This document shows positions 7,988 to 13,229 of a stretch of DNA of 13,229 nucleotides, piece after piece. The notes under the pieces are model-generated. The model was not told the DNA's origin. It searched no databases and was given only the letters and a program-made list of their open reading frames with translations. The position numbers and the translations under genes were made by a program. Position 1 is the stretch's first letter, and every line of letters begins with the position of its first letter. Origin of the DNA: Phycisphaerales bacterium UBA3158 (lineage in GTDB: Bacteria; Planctomycetota; Phycisphaerae; Phycisphaerales; SM1A02); NCBI GenBank assembly GCA_002364555.1, contig DEYM01000072.1, positions 20,077-33,305 on the forward strand, read 5' to 3'.

Positions 7988-9511
7988 TCAGCCCAGATCG
8001 CCACGCTGGATCATGTCGGCCAGCTTCTCGATGTCCGGACCGGGCGGGCGGTCGCCTGTCAATGGTGGAATCGCCGATCTGACCAGACGATGCACGTGCT
8101 CCACCTGATCACCGCTCAGGAGCGGACGATGATGCTCGAGCCCCTCACTCATGATCAACAGCTCGATGGCGATGACATCCCGGCAGAGCCGCAGGCTTGC
8201 TGCAAGCTGATGGGCGGAGGTCGCTCCCATGGAGTTGTAGTCCTCGATGCCAGCGGACGTGGGGATGTTGGCGACACTGGCCGGTGTTGCCAGCGTCTGC
8301 ATCTCGTTGCAGCAGGCGGCAGCCGTGTACTGGGCGATCATCAATCCACTATGAAGACCCGGGGATGGGCTCATGTAGACGGGGACCTTGTTCACACCAT
8401 CATGTCCTGAAAGTATCCAGTAGACGCGTCTTTCGGCGATCCCTGCCACATGACACAAGGCGATGCACAGGGTGTCCATGGCGATCGCCAGGGGCATCCC
8501 GTGGAAGTTCGCCCCGCTGAGGATGTCTCCACCTTCGAATACGAGAGGATTGTCCGTGACGGCGCCCAGTTCGTCGTTGATGACCCCTCTGGCGTATTCG
8601 ACGGCATCGAAGGCGGCACCCAGTACCTGAGGTGTGGCTCGAAGACAGTAGGGATCCTGCACGCGAGGATCGTCATCCGCGTGACTGGGAAGGATCGTGC
8701 TTCCATCGAGTGCTTCTCGCAGCCTCTTGGCAACCTGTCGCTGACCATTCTGGTTGCGGGCCTGATGGATACGTTCATCAAGTGGAGTGGCCGAACCCAG
8801 GCAGGCATCGATGGCCATCGCGGCACTGGTGATCGCCGTATCGAGGACCCGGTCGACACTCCTGAGCATGAGGGCCGCAAAGGCGGCCATCATGTGCGTG
8901 CCATTGATGAGCGCGAGACCTTCCTTGGCAGCCAGTGTCACGGGGGAGAGCCCGGCCGCCTTGAGTGCCTCGGCACCGGAAACCACCGTGTCGCCCGCCC
9001 CCTGTCTGGCGGAGCCTTCGCCGACCAGGACCAGGCACAGATGTGACAGCGGAGCCAGATCGCCCGAGGCACCGACTGATCCTCTCGAGGGAACCACCGG
9101 GACGATGTCGGCGTTGAGCAGATCGATGAGCCCCTTGATCACGACGGTACGGACTCCGGAATGACCACGGGTCAAGCTGGCGGCGAGCAGCAGAAGCATG
9201 CCTCGCACGACTTCCCTGGGGAGATGATCACCTACACCGGCGGCATGGGATCGAAGAAGATTGAGCTGTATGCCAGCGACATCGTTCGCATCGATCTTGT
9301 GGCGGGAAAGCGAGCCGAATCCGGTGTTGATTCCATAGACAGGATCGGGTCCACCGGCGACGTTATCGATGATCGAACGAGCGGATTCAATGGTCATGGC
9401 CGCCTCTTCGCAGAGGTAGACCTTCATCCCATGGTGGGCGACGGCATCGACATCGGCAATGGTGAGAGTGCTTCCATCAAGGCACAACGAGCTGTCATTT
9501 GAATTATTCAC
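7988..9511 (-). CDS. hutH: Histidine ammonia-lyase HutH
   Basis: A 507-residue ammonia-lyase that deaminates L-histidine to urocanate, the entry step of the pathway. The MIO prosthetic group should form from Ala148-Ser149-Gly150 in GSVGASGDLAPLSHL. Tyr59 (VYGINTGFG) corresponds to Tyr53 of the P. putida enzyme, and Ser88-His89 (RSHAAGVG) is the pair that favours histidine over phenylalanine or tyrosine. DPYCLR at 286-291 and Glu423 (IEDYNSMG) complete the active site. The Glu argues for HutH over phenylalanine/tyrosine lyases, which carry Gln; the usual flanks Q-E-D-H read I-E-D-Y here. The start is uncertain: no ATG gives a normal length, and GTG at 9511 aligns best with known N-termini but has no clear ribosome site. 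TTG at 9487 is an alternative. It is the first gene of the likely hut operon. Confidence 0.96.
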   Translation of the reverse strand: MNNSNDSSLCLDGSTLTIADVDAVAHHGMKVYLCEEAAMTIESARSIIDNVAGGPDPVYGINTGFGSLSRHKIDANDVAGIQLNLLRSHAAGVGDHLPREVVRGMLLLLAASLTRGHSGVRTVVIKGLIDLLNADIVPVVPSRGSVGASGDLAPLSHLCLVLVGEGSARQGAGDTVVSGAEALKAAGLSPVTLAAKEGLALINGTHMMAAFAALMLRSVDRVLDTAITSAAMAIDACLGSATPLDERIHQARNQNGQRQVAKRLREALDGSTILPSHADDDPRVQDPYCLRATPQVLGAAFDAVEYARGVINDELGAVTDNPLVFEGGDILSGANFHGMPLAIAMDTLCIALCHVAGIAERRVYWILSGHDGVNKVPVYMSPSPGLHSGLMIAQYTAAACCNEMQTLATPASVANIPTSAGIEDYNSMGATSAHQLAASLRLCRDVIAIELLIMSEGLEHHRPLLSGDQVEHVHRLVRSAIPPLTGDRPPGPDIEKLADMIQRGDLG

Positions 9512-9605
9512 GGACAAGAGGATACAGGTCGACTTGATTAGTCGCAGGCTGGCCGTTCCAATGGTGAAAACATTTTCGGCAGCCAACCGGGAACTGGAGG
9601 ATTTG
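9512..9605. promoter_or_regulatory. Divergent intergenic region between hutH and the right-hand gene block
   Basis: The only gap from which both the leftward hut transcript and the rightward block could start, so the hut promoter is expected here. I see no convincing operator or strong promoter. A weak rightward pair (TTGATT at 9534-9539 and TCCAAT at 9557-9562, spacer 17) has four of six consensus matches in each box, which is near chance level. No regulator gene lies next to it in the window. Confidence 0.3.
9596..9600 (+). promoter_or_regulatory. Strong ribosome site supporting an alternative GTG start at 9606
   Basis: GGAGG lies 5 bases before an in-frame GTG at 9606. If it is used, the membrane protein gains 27 N-terminal residues, giving 307 in total, and the divergent gap to hutH shrinks to 94 bases. 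Confidence 0.4.
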
Positions 9606-9686
9606 GTGTGCATTCGACGTGTTTTTGATCGTCTGGAGAGTCTGGATAGGCCCGGCGATCCCCCCGTTCCGGGTGCCGAGGTATCG

Positions 9687-10529
9687 ATGCTCCAGGCCAC
9701 TCGAGACTGGATCATCTTTCTTCTGGCCGTCACGCTCTCCGGATTGGCACTCCTGTCAATCGAGCAGATGCTTCTTTCCCCAAGGGGCGGCTTCGGCCCG
9801 ACCATTCTCCAAGCCAACAACGTGACCGCTGCGATTGTCTCGATGGCCATGGCCCTGATCGTGGTATTCCTCATCGGAGCGTCGGCTGGTCGCCTGCTCC
9901 GCTCCGCCAACAAGGGGCTCGTGGTCGTGGGCTTCGGTCTCGCCTGGCTTGCCTGGCGTCTGGAGGGGGTCGAGTTCATCGCCTTTGCGGGGAGCATGAA
10001 ATGGGTGGCCATCGAGAGCATGGCCTGGACGCTCGTGGTCCTTCTGATGACGACCGGAATCTATCTGGTCTCAGGCCCGCTGCGATTCGTCCAGCCAAGG
10101 GAAGGTTCGAAGATCAACGACAACTGGGCTACCAGCTCATCGGCGGGCATGTTCATGCTCAGCGGGCTTGCGGTTCTTCCCGTCGTGTGGCTCTTTGCCC
10201 AGTCTCCATTGCGAGGGCAGGCCGTCGCGTCCGTGATTGCCGGTGGAATTGCCGTGGGTATGATCGGTAGGATGCTCGCTCCTCACGCCCAGCCGTTGCT
10301 GCTGGTCGTGGCACCCGTATTGATCGGGGCCTTGTCACAATGGGCCTTGGGCTTCATGATCCCATCCAACGAATTGGCCACCATGTACATGCAGGGGAAT
10401 CTTCCACATCTGCTCATCCCTGTTCCGATCGACTGGGTCGCCGGCTCGATGATCGGAGTTCCCTGGGGCATCTACTTCGGCAATTCCTTTCTCCAGCATG
10501 ACGACGAGCATCTTGGCCAGACAGCCTAG
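9687..10529 (+). CDS. Polytopic membrane protein of unknown function
   Basis: I do not recognise this 280-residue protein. It is strongly hydrophobic, with about seven or eight likely membrane helices. The first starts almost at the N-terminus (DWIIFLLAVTLSGLALL); others contain AIVSMAMALIVVFLIG, LVVVGFGLAWLAW, TLVVLLMTTGIYLVSG, MFMLSGLAVLPVVWLF and LLLVVAPVLIGAL. There is no signature of a transporter or enzyme that I can name. Two starts are plausible. ATG 9687 has GAGG at 9678-9681 (spacer 5) and puts the first helix at the N-terminus. GTG 9606 has a stronger GGAGG at 9596-9600 (spacer 5) and adds 27 residues rich in charged residues and proline. I chose 9687 because codon use upstream is less GC-rich in third positions. 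The gene is divergent from hutH and is followed by 130 bases without a gene. Confidence 0.75.
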   Translation: MLQATRDWIIFLLAVTLSGLALLSIEQMLLSPRGGFGPTILQANNVTAAIVSMAMALIVVFLIGASAGRLLRSANKGLVVVGFGLAWLAWRLEGVEFIAFAGSMKWVAIESMAWTLVVLLMTTGIYLVSGPLRFVQPREGSKINDNWATSSSAGMFMLSGLAVLPVVWLFAQSPLRGQAVASVIAGGIAVGMIGRMLAPHAQPLLLVVAPVLIGALSQWALGFMIPSNELATMYMQGNLPHLLIPVPIDWVAGSMIGVPWGIYFGNSFLQHDDEHLGQTA

Positions 10530-10659
10530 ATGTTCGAACCCATGACAAACCGCCACTTCTGATCATCCGATCCGGAACATTACTCCCGAGATATGAACAC
10601 ATGATTCCATCAGCGATACATCCCCAGACGATCGTCCTCGACAGACTCGAGCGTCCATC

Positions 10660-11328
10660 ATGAGTCCGATGGTCACAAGCAAGTATCCCGTTGGCTACTG
10701 GGCGGGGGTGCTTGGGACAGGCATGTTCCTGCTGGGCATCTTCGGTGGGACCTACGGGTGGACGACCATCGAGATCGGCGAGGAGTTGGCCAACATCTCG
10801 GAGGACCTGCATGATCACAGATTCGGAATCGCCGTCGGTGGTGTCGTCAAGACGTTCTCCATAGGCATGCTCAATCTGGCCGGTGTCGAAACGGCCGAAT
10901 CCGCCAAGGCGATCATGGATTCATTGCCAACGCCACGTTTCCTGGAAATCATGGGATACATCAGGATCGGGCTCTCGACCGCGGCGATGATCATAGGAAT
11001 CTGCCTGGCTGCACGAAAGTCCTGGGCCATCATCGGAGCAGCCGTGTGGGCCATCCTCTCGATCGGCTGGTTCCTATGGGCGACCTTCGAGGCCTGGTCC
11101 GTGTTCAATCAGAACATAGATGCGCCGCTGTATGGGGATCACACACCCATCTACGTCGCGGATCTCACACTGAATCTGGTGTGGCCAGTCATTCTCTGTG
11201 TATGGCTCCTGCCGGCCTGGGTACGTGGATCGGGCAGATCATGGAAGACCGCACTCGATGAGATCAAGCAGGATCAAAGGGAGATCAGGCGTGATCTCAA
11301 GGAGATCGATAAGGATCTCTCCTCCTGA
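10660..11328 (+). CDS. Membrane protein with C-terminal charged heptad tail, function unknown
   Basis: I do not recognise this 222-residue protein. It has four or five likely membrane segments: about 13-35 (VLGTGMFLLGIFGGTYGW), possibly 56-75, 97-117 (LSTAAMIIGICLAA), 121-143 (AIIGAAVWAILSIGWFLW) and 168-187 (LNLVWPVILCVWLLPAW). The basic stretch after the last helix (VRGSGRSWK) suggests that the tail faces the cytoplasm. The tail ends with three consecutive seven-residue units of the form E-I-x-x-D-x-x (201-221), probably a short helical or coiled-coil segment. The start at 10660 has only a weak ribosome site; ATG 10669 is an alternative. It lies 130 bases after the previous membrane protein and 102 before the kinase, so co-transcription is possible but not shown. 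Confidence 0.8.
   Translation: MSPMVTSKYPVGYWAGVLGTGMFLLGIFGGTYGWTTIEIGEELANISEDLHDHRFGIAVGGVVKTFSIGMLNLAGVETAESAKAIMDSLPTPRFLEIMGYIRIGLSTAAMIIGICLAARKSWAIIGAAVWAILSIGWFLWATFEAWSVFNQNIDAPLYGDHTPIYVADLTLNLVWPVILCVWLLPAWVRGSGRSWKTALDEIKQDQREIRRDLKEIDKDLSS
11260..11322 (+). repeat. Three tandem 21-base units encoding heptads
   Basis: Three in-frame 21-base units each begin GAGATC and encode EIKQDQR, EIRRDLK and EIDKDLS. The repeat is visible at both DNA and protein level and forms the C-terminal tail of the membrane protein at 10660-11328. It looks like a small internal expansion of a helical tail. Confidence 0.7.
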
Positions 11329-11415
11329 AGCATCGTTTCATGCTCCACGGATATCATCTGGTGCATGCCATCAGGCGACTACAAGAACCATCAAACATCT
11401 GGCGGCTTGTCCACC

Positions 11416-11422
11416 AGGGAGA
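11416..11422 (+). promoter_or_regulatory. Ribosome binding site of the PfkB-family kinase
   Basis: AGGGAGA with GGAG at 11418-11421, spacer 9 to the ATG at 11431. It decides this start over the in-frame ATG at 11365, whose extra 22 residues do not resemble the family N-terminus. Confidence 0.6.
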
Positions 11423-11430
11423 CCAAGTCC

Positions 11431-12366
11431 ATGTCACTGATCGTCACCGGAACCATCGGTATCGACAACGTCGAAACACCAACTGGATCGGCTGAGGGCA
11501 TCCTCGGTGGATCATGCGCCTATTTCGCCGCCTCCGCCTCGTGCTACACGCCGACTCGAATCGTGGCAGCCGTCGGCGATGACTGGCCGGCCGATCATCG
11601 TTCGATGCTCGAATCCTTTCCTGGAATCGATCTGGTGGGCCTGGAGACGCGAGCTGGCTCGAGCACGTTCCGGTGGGGCGGCAAGTATCTGGACAACATG
11701 AACGACCGCGAGACCCTCTTCACGGAGCTTGGCGTCCTCGAGGAGGCTCCTCCGGCGATTCCCAGCTCCTTCCAGGACTCCGAGGTCGTCTTCCTGGCCA
11801 ATACGCATCCCGGCGTCCAGCGTGGCTTCCTCGAGAGCCTGCCGAATCGGAAGTTCACGGTCGCGGACACCATGGATCTCTGGATCAACATCGCCCGTGA
11901 TGATCTGGTCGGGCTTCTCGGCGAGATCGACGGCATCATCATCAATGATTCGGAAGCATTGCTGCTCACCGGACATCGAAATCCATTCACCGCCGCCAAG
12001 GCCATCATGGACATGGGTCCAAAGGTCGTCATCATCAAGAAGGGCGAGCATGGCGCCGTCCTGGTCACGCCCGAGGGCGTGGCGGTCATTCCGGCCTATC
12101 CGGCCGATGAGACGATGGTGATCGATCCGACCGGTTGCGGCGATTCCTTCGCCGGCGGCTTCATGGGACACATCGCATCGCGTGGAAGCTGGGAATTCAG
12201 CGATCTGCAGGCCGCCATGGCATGGGGGACCGTCAGTGCCAGCTTCACGCTGGGTGCGTTCGCCCTCGAGGGACTCCAGGGTCTGACCATGGAAGGACTC
12301 GAGAAGCGGATGGCCAGGTATCAGGCTGCGGCACGCGTTGGAAACGTCGCCACCATTCAGGCCTAG
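11431..12366 (+). CDS. PfkB/ribokinase-family sugar (or nucleoside) kinase
   Basis: A 311-residue cytoplasmic kinase of the PfkB family, which uses ATP to phosphorylate a sugar or nucleoside hydroxyl. The N-terminus has the beta-strand start (SLIVTGTIGID) and the Gly-Gly substrate lid motif at 26-27 (GILGGS). The C-terminal PfkB signature DPTGCGDSFAGGF spans 232-244; Asp238 is the expected catalytic base, and Cys replaces the common Ala in GAGD. INDSEALLLTG (171-181) matches the conserved N-x-x-E segment, and KKGEHGAVL (203-211) the nucleotide-binding strand. GKYLDNMNDRETLFTEL resembles a set of bacterial 'sugar kinases' of unknown substrate rather than true ribokinase or fructokinase; this is from memory of the family. 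The substrate cannot be read from the sequence. The small membrane protein gene starts 17 bases downstream and is probably co-transcribed. Confidence 0.92.
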   Translation: MSLIVTGTIGIDNVETPTGSAEGILGGSCAYFAASASCYTPTRIVAAVGDDWPADHRSMLESFPGIDLVGLETRAGSSTFRWGGKYLDNMNDRETLFTELGVLEEAPPAIPSSFQDSEVVFLANTHPGVQRGFLESLPNRKFTVADTMDLWINIARDDLVGLLGEIDGIIINDSEALLLTGHRNPFTAAKAIMDMGPKVVIIKKGEHGAVLVTPEGVAVIPAYPADETMVIDPTGCGDSFAGGFMGHIASRGSWEFSDLQAAMAWGTVSASFTLGAFALEGLQGLTMEGLEKRMARYQAAARVGNVATIQA

Positions 12367-12383
12367 TCTTCAAGGATTACATC

Positions 12384-12749
12384 ATGGCCGCAGAAGACTC
12401 GACCAGGAATCCCAGACGAAGCATCACCATCATGCTGTTGGCCATTTTCTTCATTTCGACAATGGCGTCAGTGGGTTGTCTTATTGCCGCTCGCTTTGCT
12501 GAGAAGAACGACCATCCCAAGGGCAATATCTTCGATTTGATGTCAGGGAACATGCCGCTGGATCTCGATGTTCCATTCCTGTACATGCTGACCTTGGCCG
12601 CGATGTTCTCTGCCGGTGTATCAGGTCTTGTGATCATAATTCTCGAGTCAACGGCCATGGCTCGCGGTAGAAACAAGATTGGATCCATTGCCTTGATCTC
12701 CCTGCCTTTGGCATGTGCCGCCGCGATGTATTTCTATCTCAGATCCTGA
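12384..12749 (+). CDS. Small three-helix membrane protein, function unknown
   Basis: I do not recognise this 121-residue protein. After a charged N-terminus (MAAEDSTRNPRRS) come three likely membrane helices: about 14-39 (TIMLLAIFFISTMASVGCL), 66-90 (VPFLYMLTLAAMFSAGVSGL) and 101-119 (GSIALISLPLACAAAMYF). The basic residues before helix one and between helices two and three suggest a cytoplasmic N-terminus. The start is well supported by AAGGA at 12372-12376, spacer 7. It begins 17 bases after the kinase stop, so the two are probably translated from one message, and the gene is followed at once by a strong hairpin. The frame is open further upstream inside the kinase gene, but that part is read in another frame and is not coding. 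Confidence 0.75.
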   Translation: MAAEDSTRNPRRSITIMLLAIFFISTMASVGCLIAARFAEKNDHPKGNIFDLMSGNMPLDLDVPFLYMLTLAAMFSAGVSGLVIIILESTAMARGRNKIGSIALISLPLACAAAMYFYLRS

Positions 12750-12758
12750 GTACCAAAG

Positions 12759-12794
12759 ACACAGCCCTCTGGCCACATGGCCAGAAGACTGTGT
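12759..12794. terminator. Hairpin terminator between convergent genes (probably bidirectional)
   Basis: The outer arms ACACAG (12759-12764) and CTGTGT (12789-12794) and the inner arms TCTGGCC (12768-12774) and GGCCAGA (12779-12785) pair perfectly around the loop ACAT, with a 3x3 internal loop. It lies between two genes that converge, 9 bases after one stop. There is no real T-run on the + side; on the - side CTTT follows. This is therefore a good hairpin but only a moderate intrinsic terminator. Confidence 0.65.
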
Positions 12795-12820
12795 GTGATT
12801 CCTGATGCTTCAGAGTCAGA

Positions 12821-13156
12821 TCAGGACGTGACTGCTACCAGACTGGCGGCCCTTGCCGAGTTCACGGCCGTGATCCTGAGACTGTCGAACAGAGAGGCCA
12901 GGACAATGCAGATCGCTCCATTGCTGACACCACCAAGTATCACGGCCATGCCACGAATGAGCGTGTCGTCGGTGCTGTTTCCATATTCGTCGACTGCTGA
13001 CGAACTGTCCCCGAAAAACACCGCCGTGCCCAGTATTGCGCACACTGCGAAACCGAGAACCCCGTAGGCGCGAATCAGTTTCGCCAACAAGGTCAGGAAC
13101 CGCGTCTGCTTCTCGACCATTTCGGGGCTTAAATTCAACTTTGAGACGTTCTTCAT
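12821..13156 (-). CDS. Small two-helix membrane protein, function unknown
   Basis: I do not recognise this 111-residue protein. The N-terminal third is amphipathic and charged (SPEMVEKQTRF), followed by a likely membrane helix at about 31-48 (YGVLGFAVCAILGTAVFF). An acidic loop rich in Ser and Asp comes next (50-64), then a second helix at about 70-89 (MAVILGGVSNGAICIVLASL). The C-terminus is short. The start is well supported by AGGAG (13165-13169 on the - strand), spacer 8. It converges on the small membrane protein at 12384-12749, with the hairpin between. The 73 bases upstream to the window edge hold no gene but contain short inverted repeats; its promoter may lie there or beyond the edge. 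Confidence 0.75.
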   Translation of the reverse strand: MKNVSKLNLSPEMVEKQTRFLTLLAKLIRAYGVLGFAVCAILGTAVFFGDSSSAVDEYGNSTDDTLIRGMAVILGGVSNGAICIVLASLFDSLRITAVNSARAASLVAVTS

Positions 13157-13157
13157 G

Positions 13158-13201
13158 ACTGGTACTCCTGTCTGGATATGTAGTACGGGACTACCAGTAC
13201 T
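13158..13201 (-). other. Short inverted repeats in the leader of the 111-residue membrane protein gene
   Basis: ACTGGTA at 13158-13164 and TACCAGT at 13192-13198 are complementary, and the first arm lies directly between the ribosome site and the ATG in the transcript. A second, overlapping pair is AGTAC (13182-13186) with GTACT (13197-13201). They could form alternative leader structures; the arms are only 5-7 bases, so chance is possible. Confidence 0.3.
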
Positions 13202-13229
13202 GCGTTGTCGGATCGAGGATCTAACAGCT

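Noticed and set aside
7927..8004. hutU start at the upstream in-frame ATG 8004.
   Set aside because: It overlaps the hutH end, adds 26 atypical residues and ignores the good ribosome site before 7926.
7976..9046. Two open frames antisense to hutH.
   Set aside because: hutH is full length with all catalytic residues; the opposite frames lack motifs and follow its codon bias.
9512..10021. Extension of hutH upstream to ATGs at 10021 or 9613.
   Set aside because: It would add 34 to 170 residues without similarity to the family, and the longer form runs antisense through the clearly hydrophobic membrane protein gene.
11330..11345. Small inverted repeat AGCAT/ATGCT just after the 222-residue membrane protein gene.
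   Set aside because: Only five base pairs and no T-run; too weak to call a terminator.
1..13229. A defence system, prophage, transposon, CRISPR array or RNA gene.
   Set aside because: I looked for nucleases, ATPases, integrases, transposases, terminal repeats, regularly spaced repeats and tRNA-like arms on both strands and saw none; all larger open regions are accounted for by metabolic or membrane protein genes.

Overview
The window is an ordinary-looking, GC-rich bacterial chromosomal segment with tightly packed genes. It has no tRNA, rRNA, insertion sequence, CRISPR array or phage gene that I can see. The HpnC/D/E-type squalene route, a hut cluster joined to peptidase genes, a divergent PfkB-family sugar kinase and several orphan membrane proteins would fit a Planctomycetota-like bacterium, perhaps of the Phycisphaerae type. 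That placement is an inference from gene content and was not tested.

Left end (1-2033, + strand): the 3' part of hpnD (presqualene diphosphate synthase) overlaps hpnE (hydroxysqualene dehydroxylase) by 4 bases (ATGA). With an HpnC enzyme, which is not in the window, these make squalene for hopanoid-type lipids.

Centre (9511 down to 2009, - strand): five closely spaced genes run in the order hutH, hutU, hutI, map (type I methionine aminopeptidase) and a secreted prolyl oligopeptidase. Gaps are 61, 9, 19 and 34 bases, so one transcript is likely. HutH, HutU and HutI convert histidine through urocanate and imidazolonepropionate to formiminoglutamate. The enzyme that uses formiminoglutamate (HutG or HutF/HutG type) is not in the window. 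The two peptidases suggest, by inference only, a link between peptide breakdown and histidine use. The oligopeptidase gene ends 25 bases inside the 3' end of hpnE, so the two blocks converge with overlapping tails.

Right part (about 9606-12749, + strand, divergent from hutH): an unrecognised polytopic membrane protein, a second unrecognised membrane protein with a C-terminal three-heptad charged tail, a PfkB-family kinase, and a 121-residue three-helix membrane protein 17 bases after the kinase. A strong hairpin (12759-12794) separates these from a converging gene for a 111-residue two-helix membrane protein (13156-12821, - strand).

I did not find a clearly new defence or mobile system. The points most worth a second look are the hut-plus-peptidase operon, the Asn at an expected metal-ligand position of HutI, an altered active-site motif in HutH, and the uncharacterised membrane-protein/kinase group on the right.
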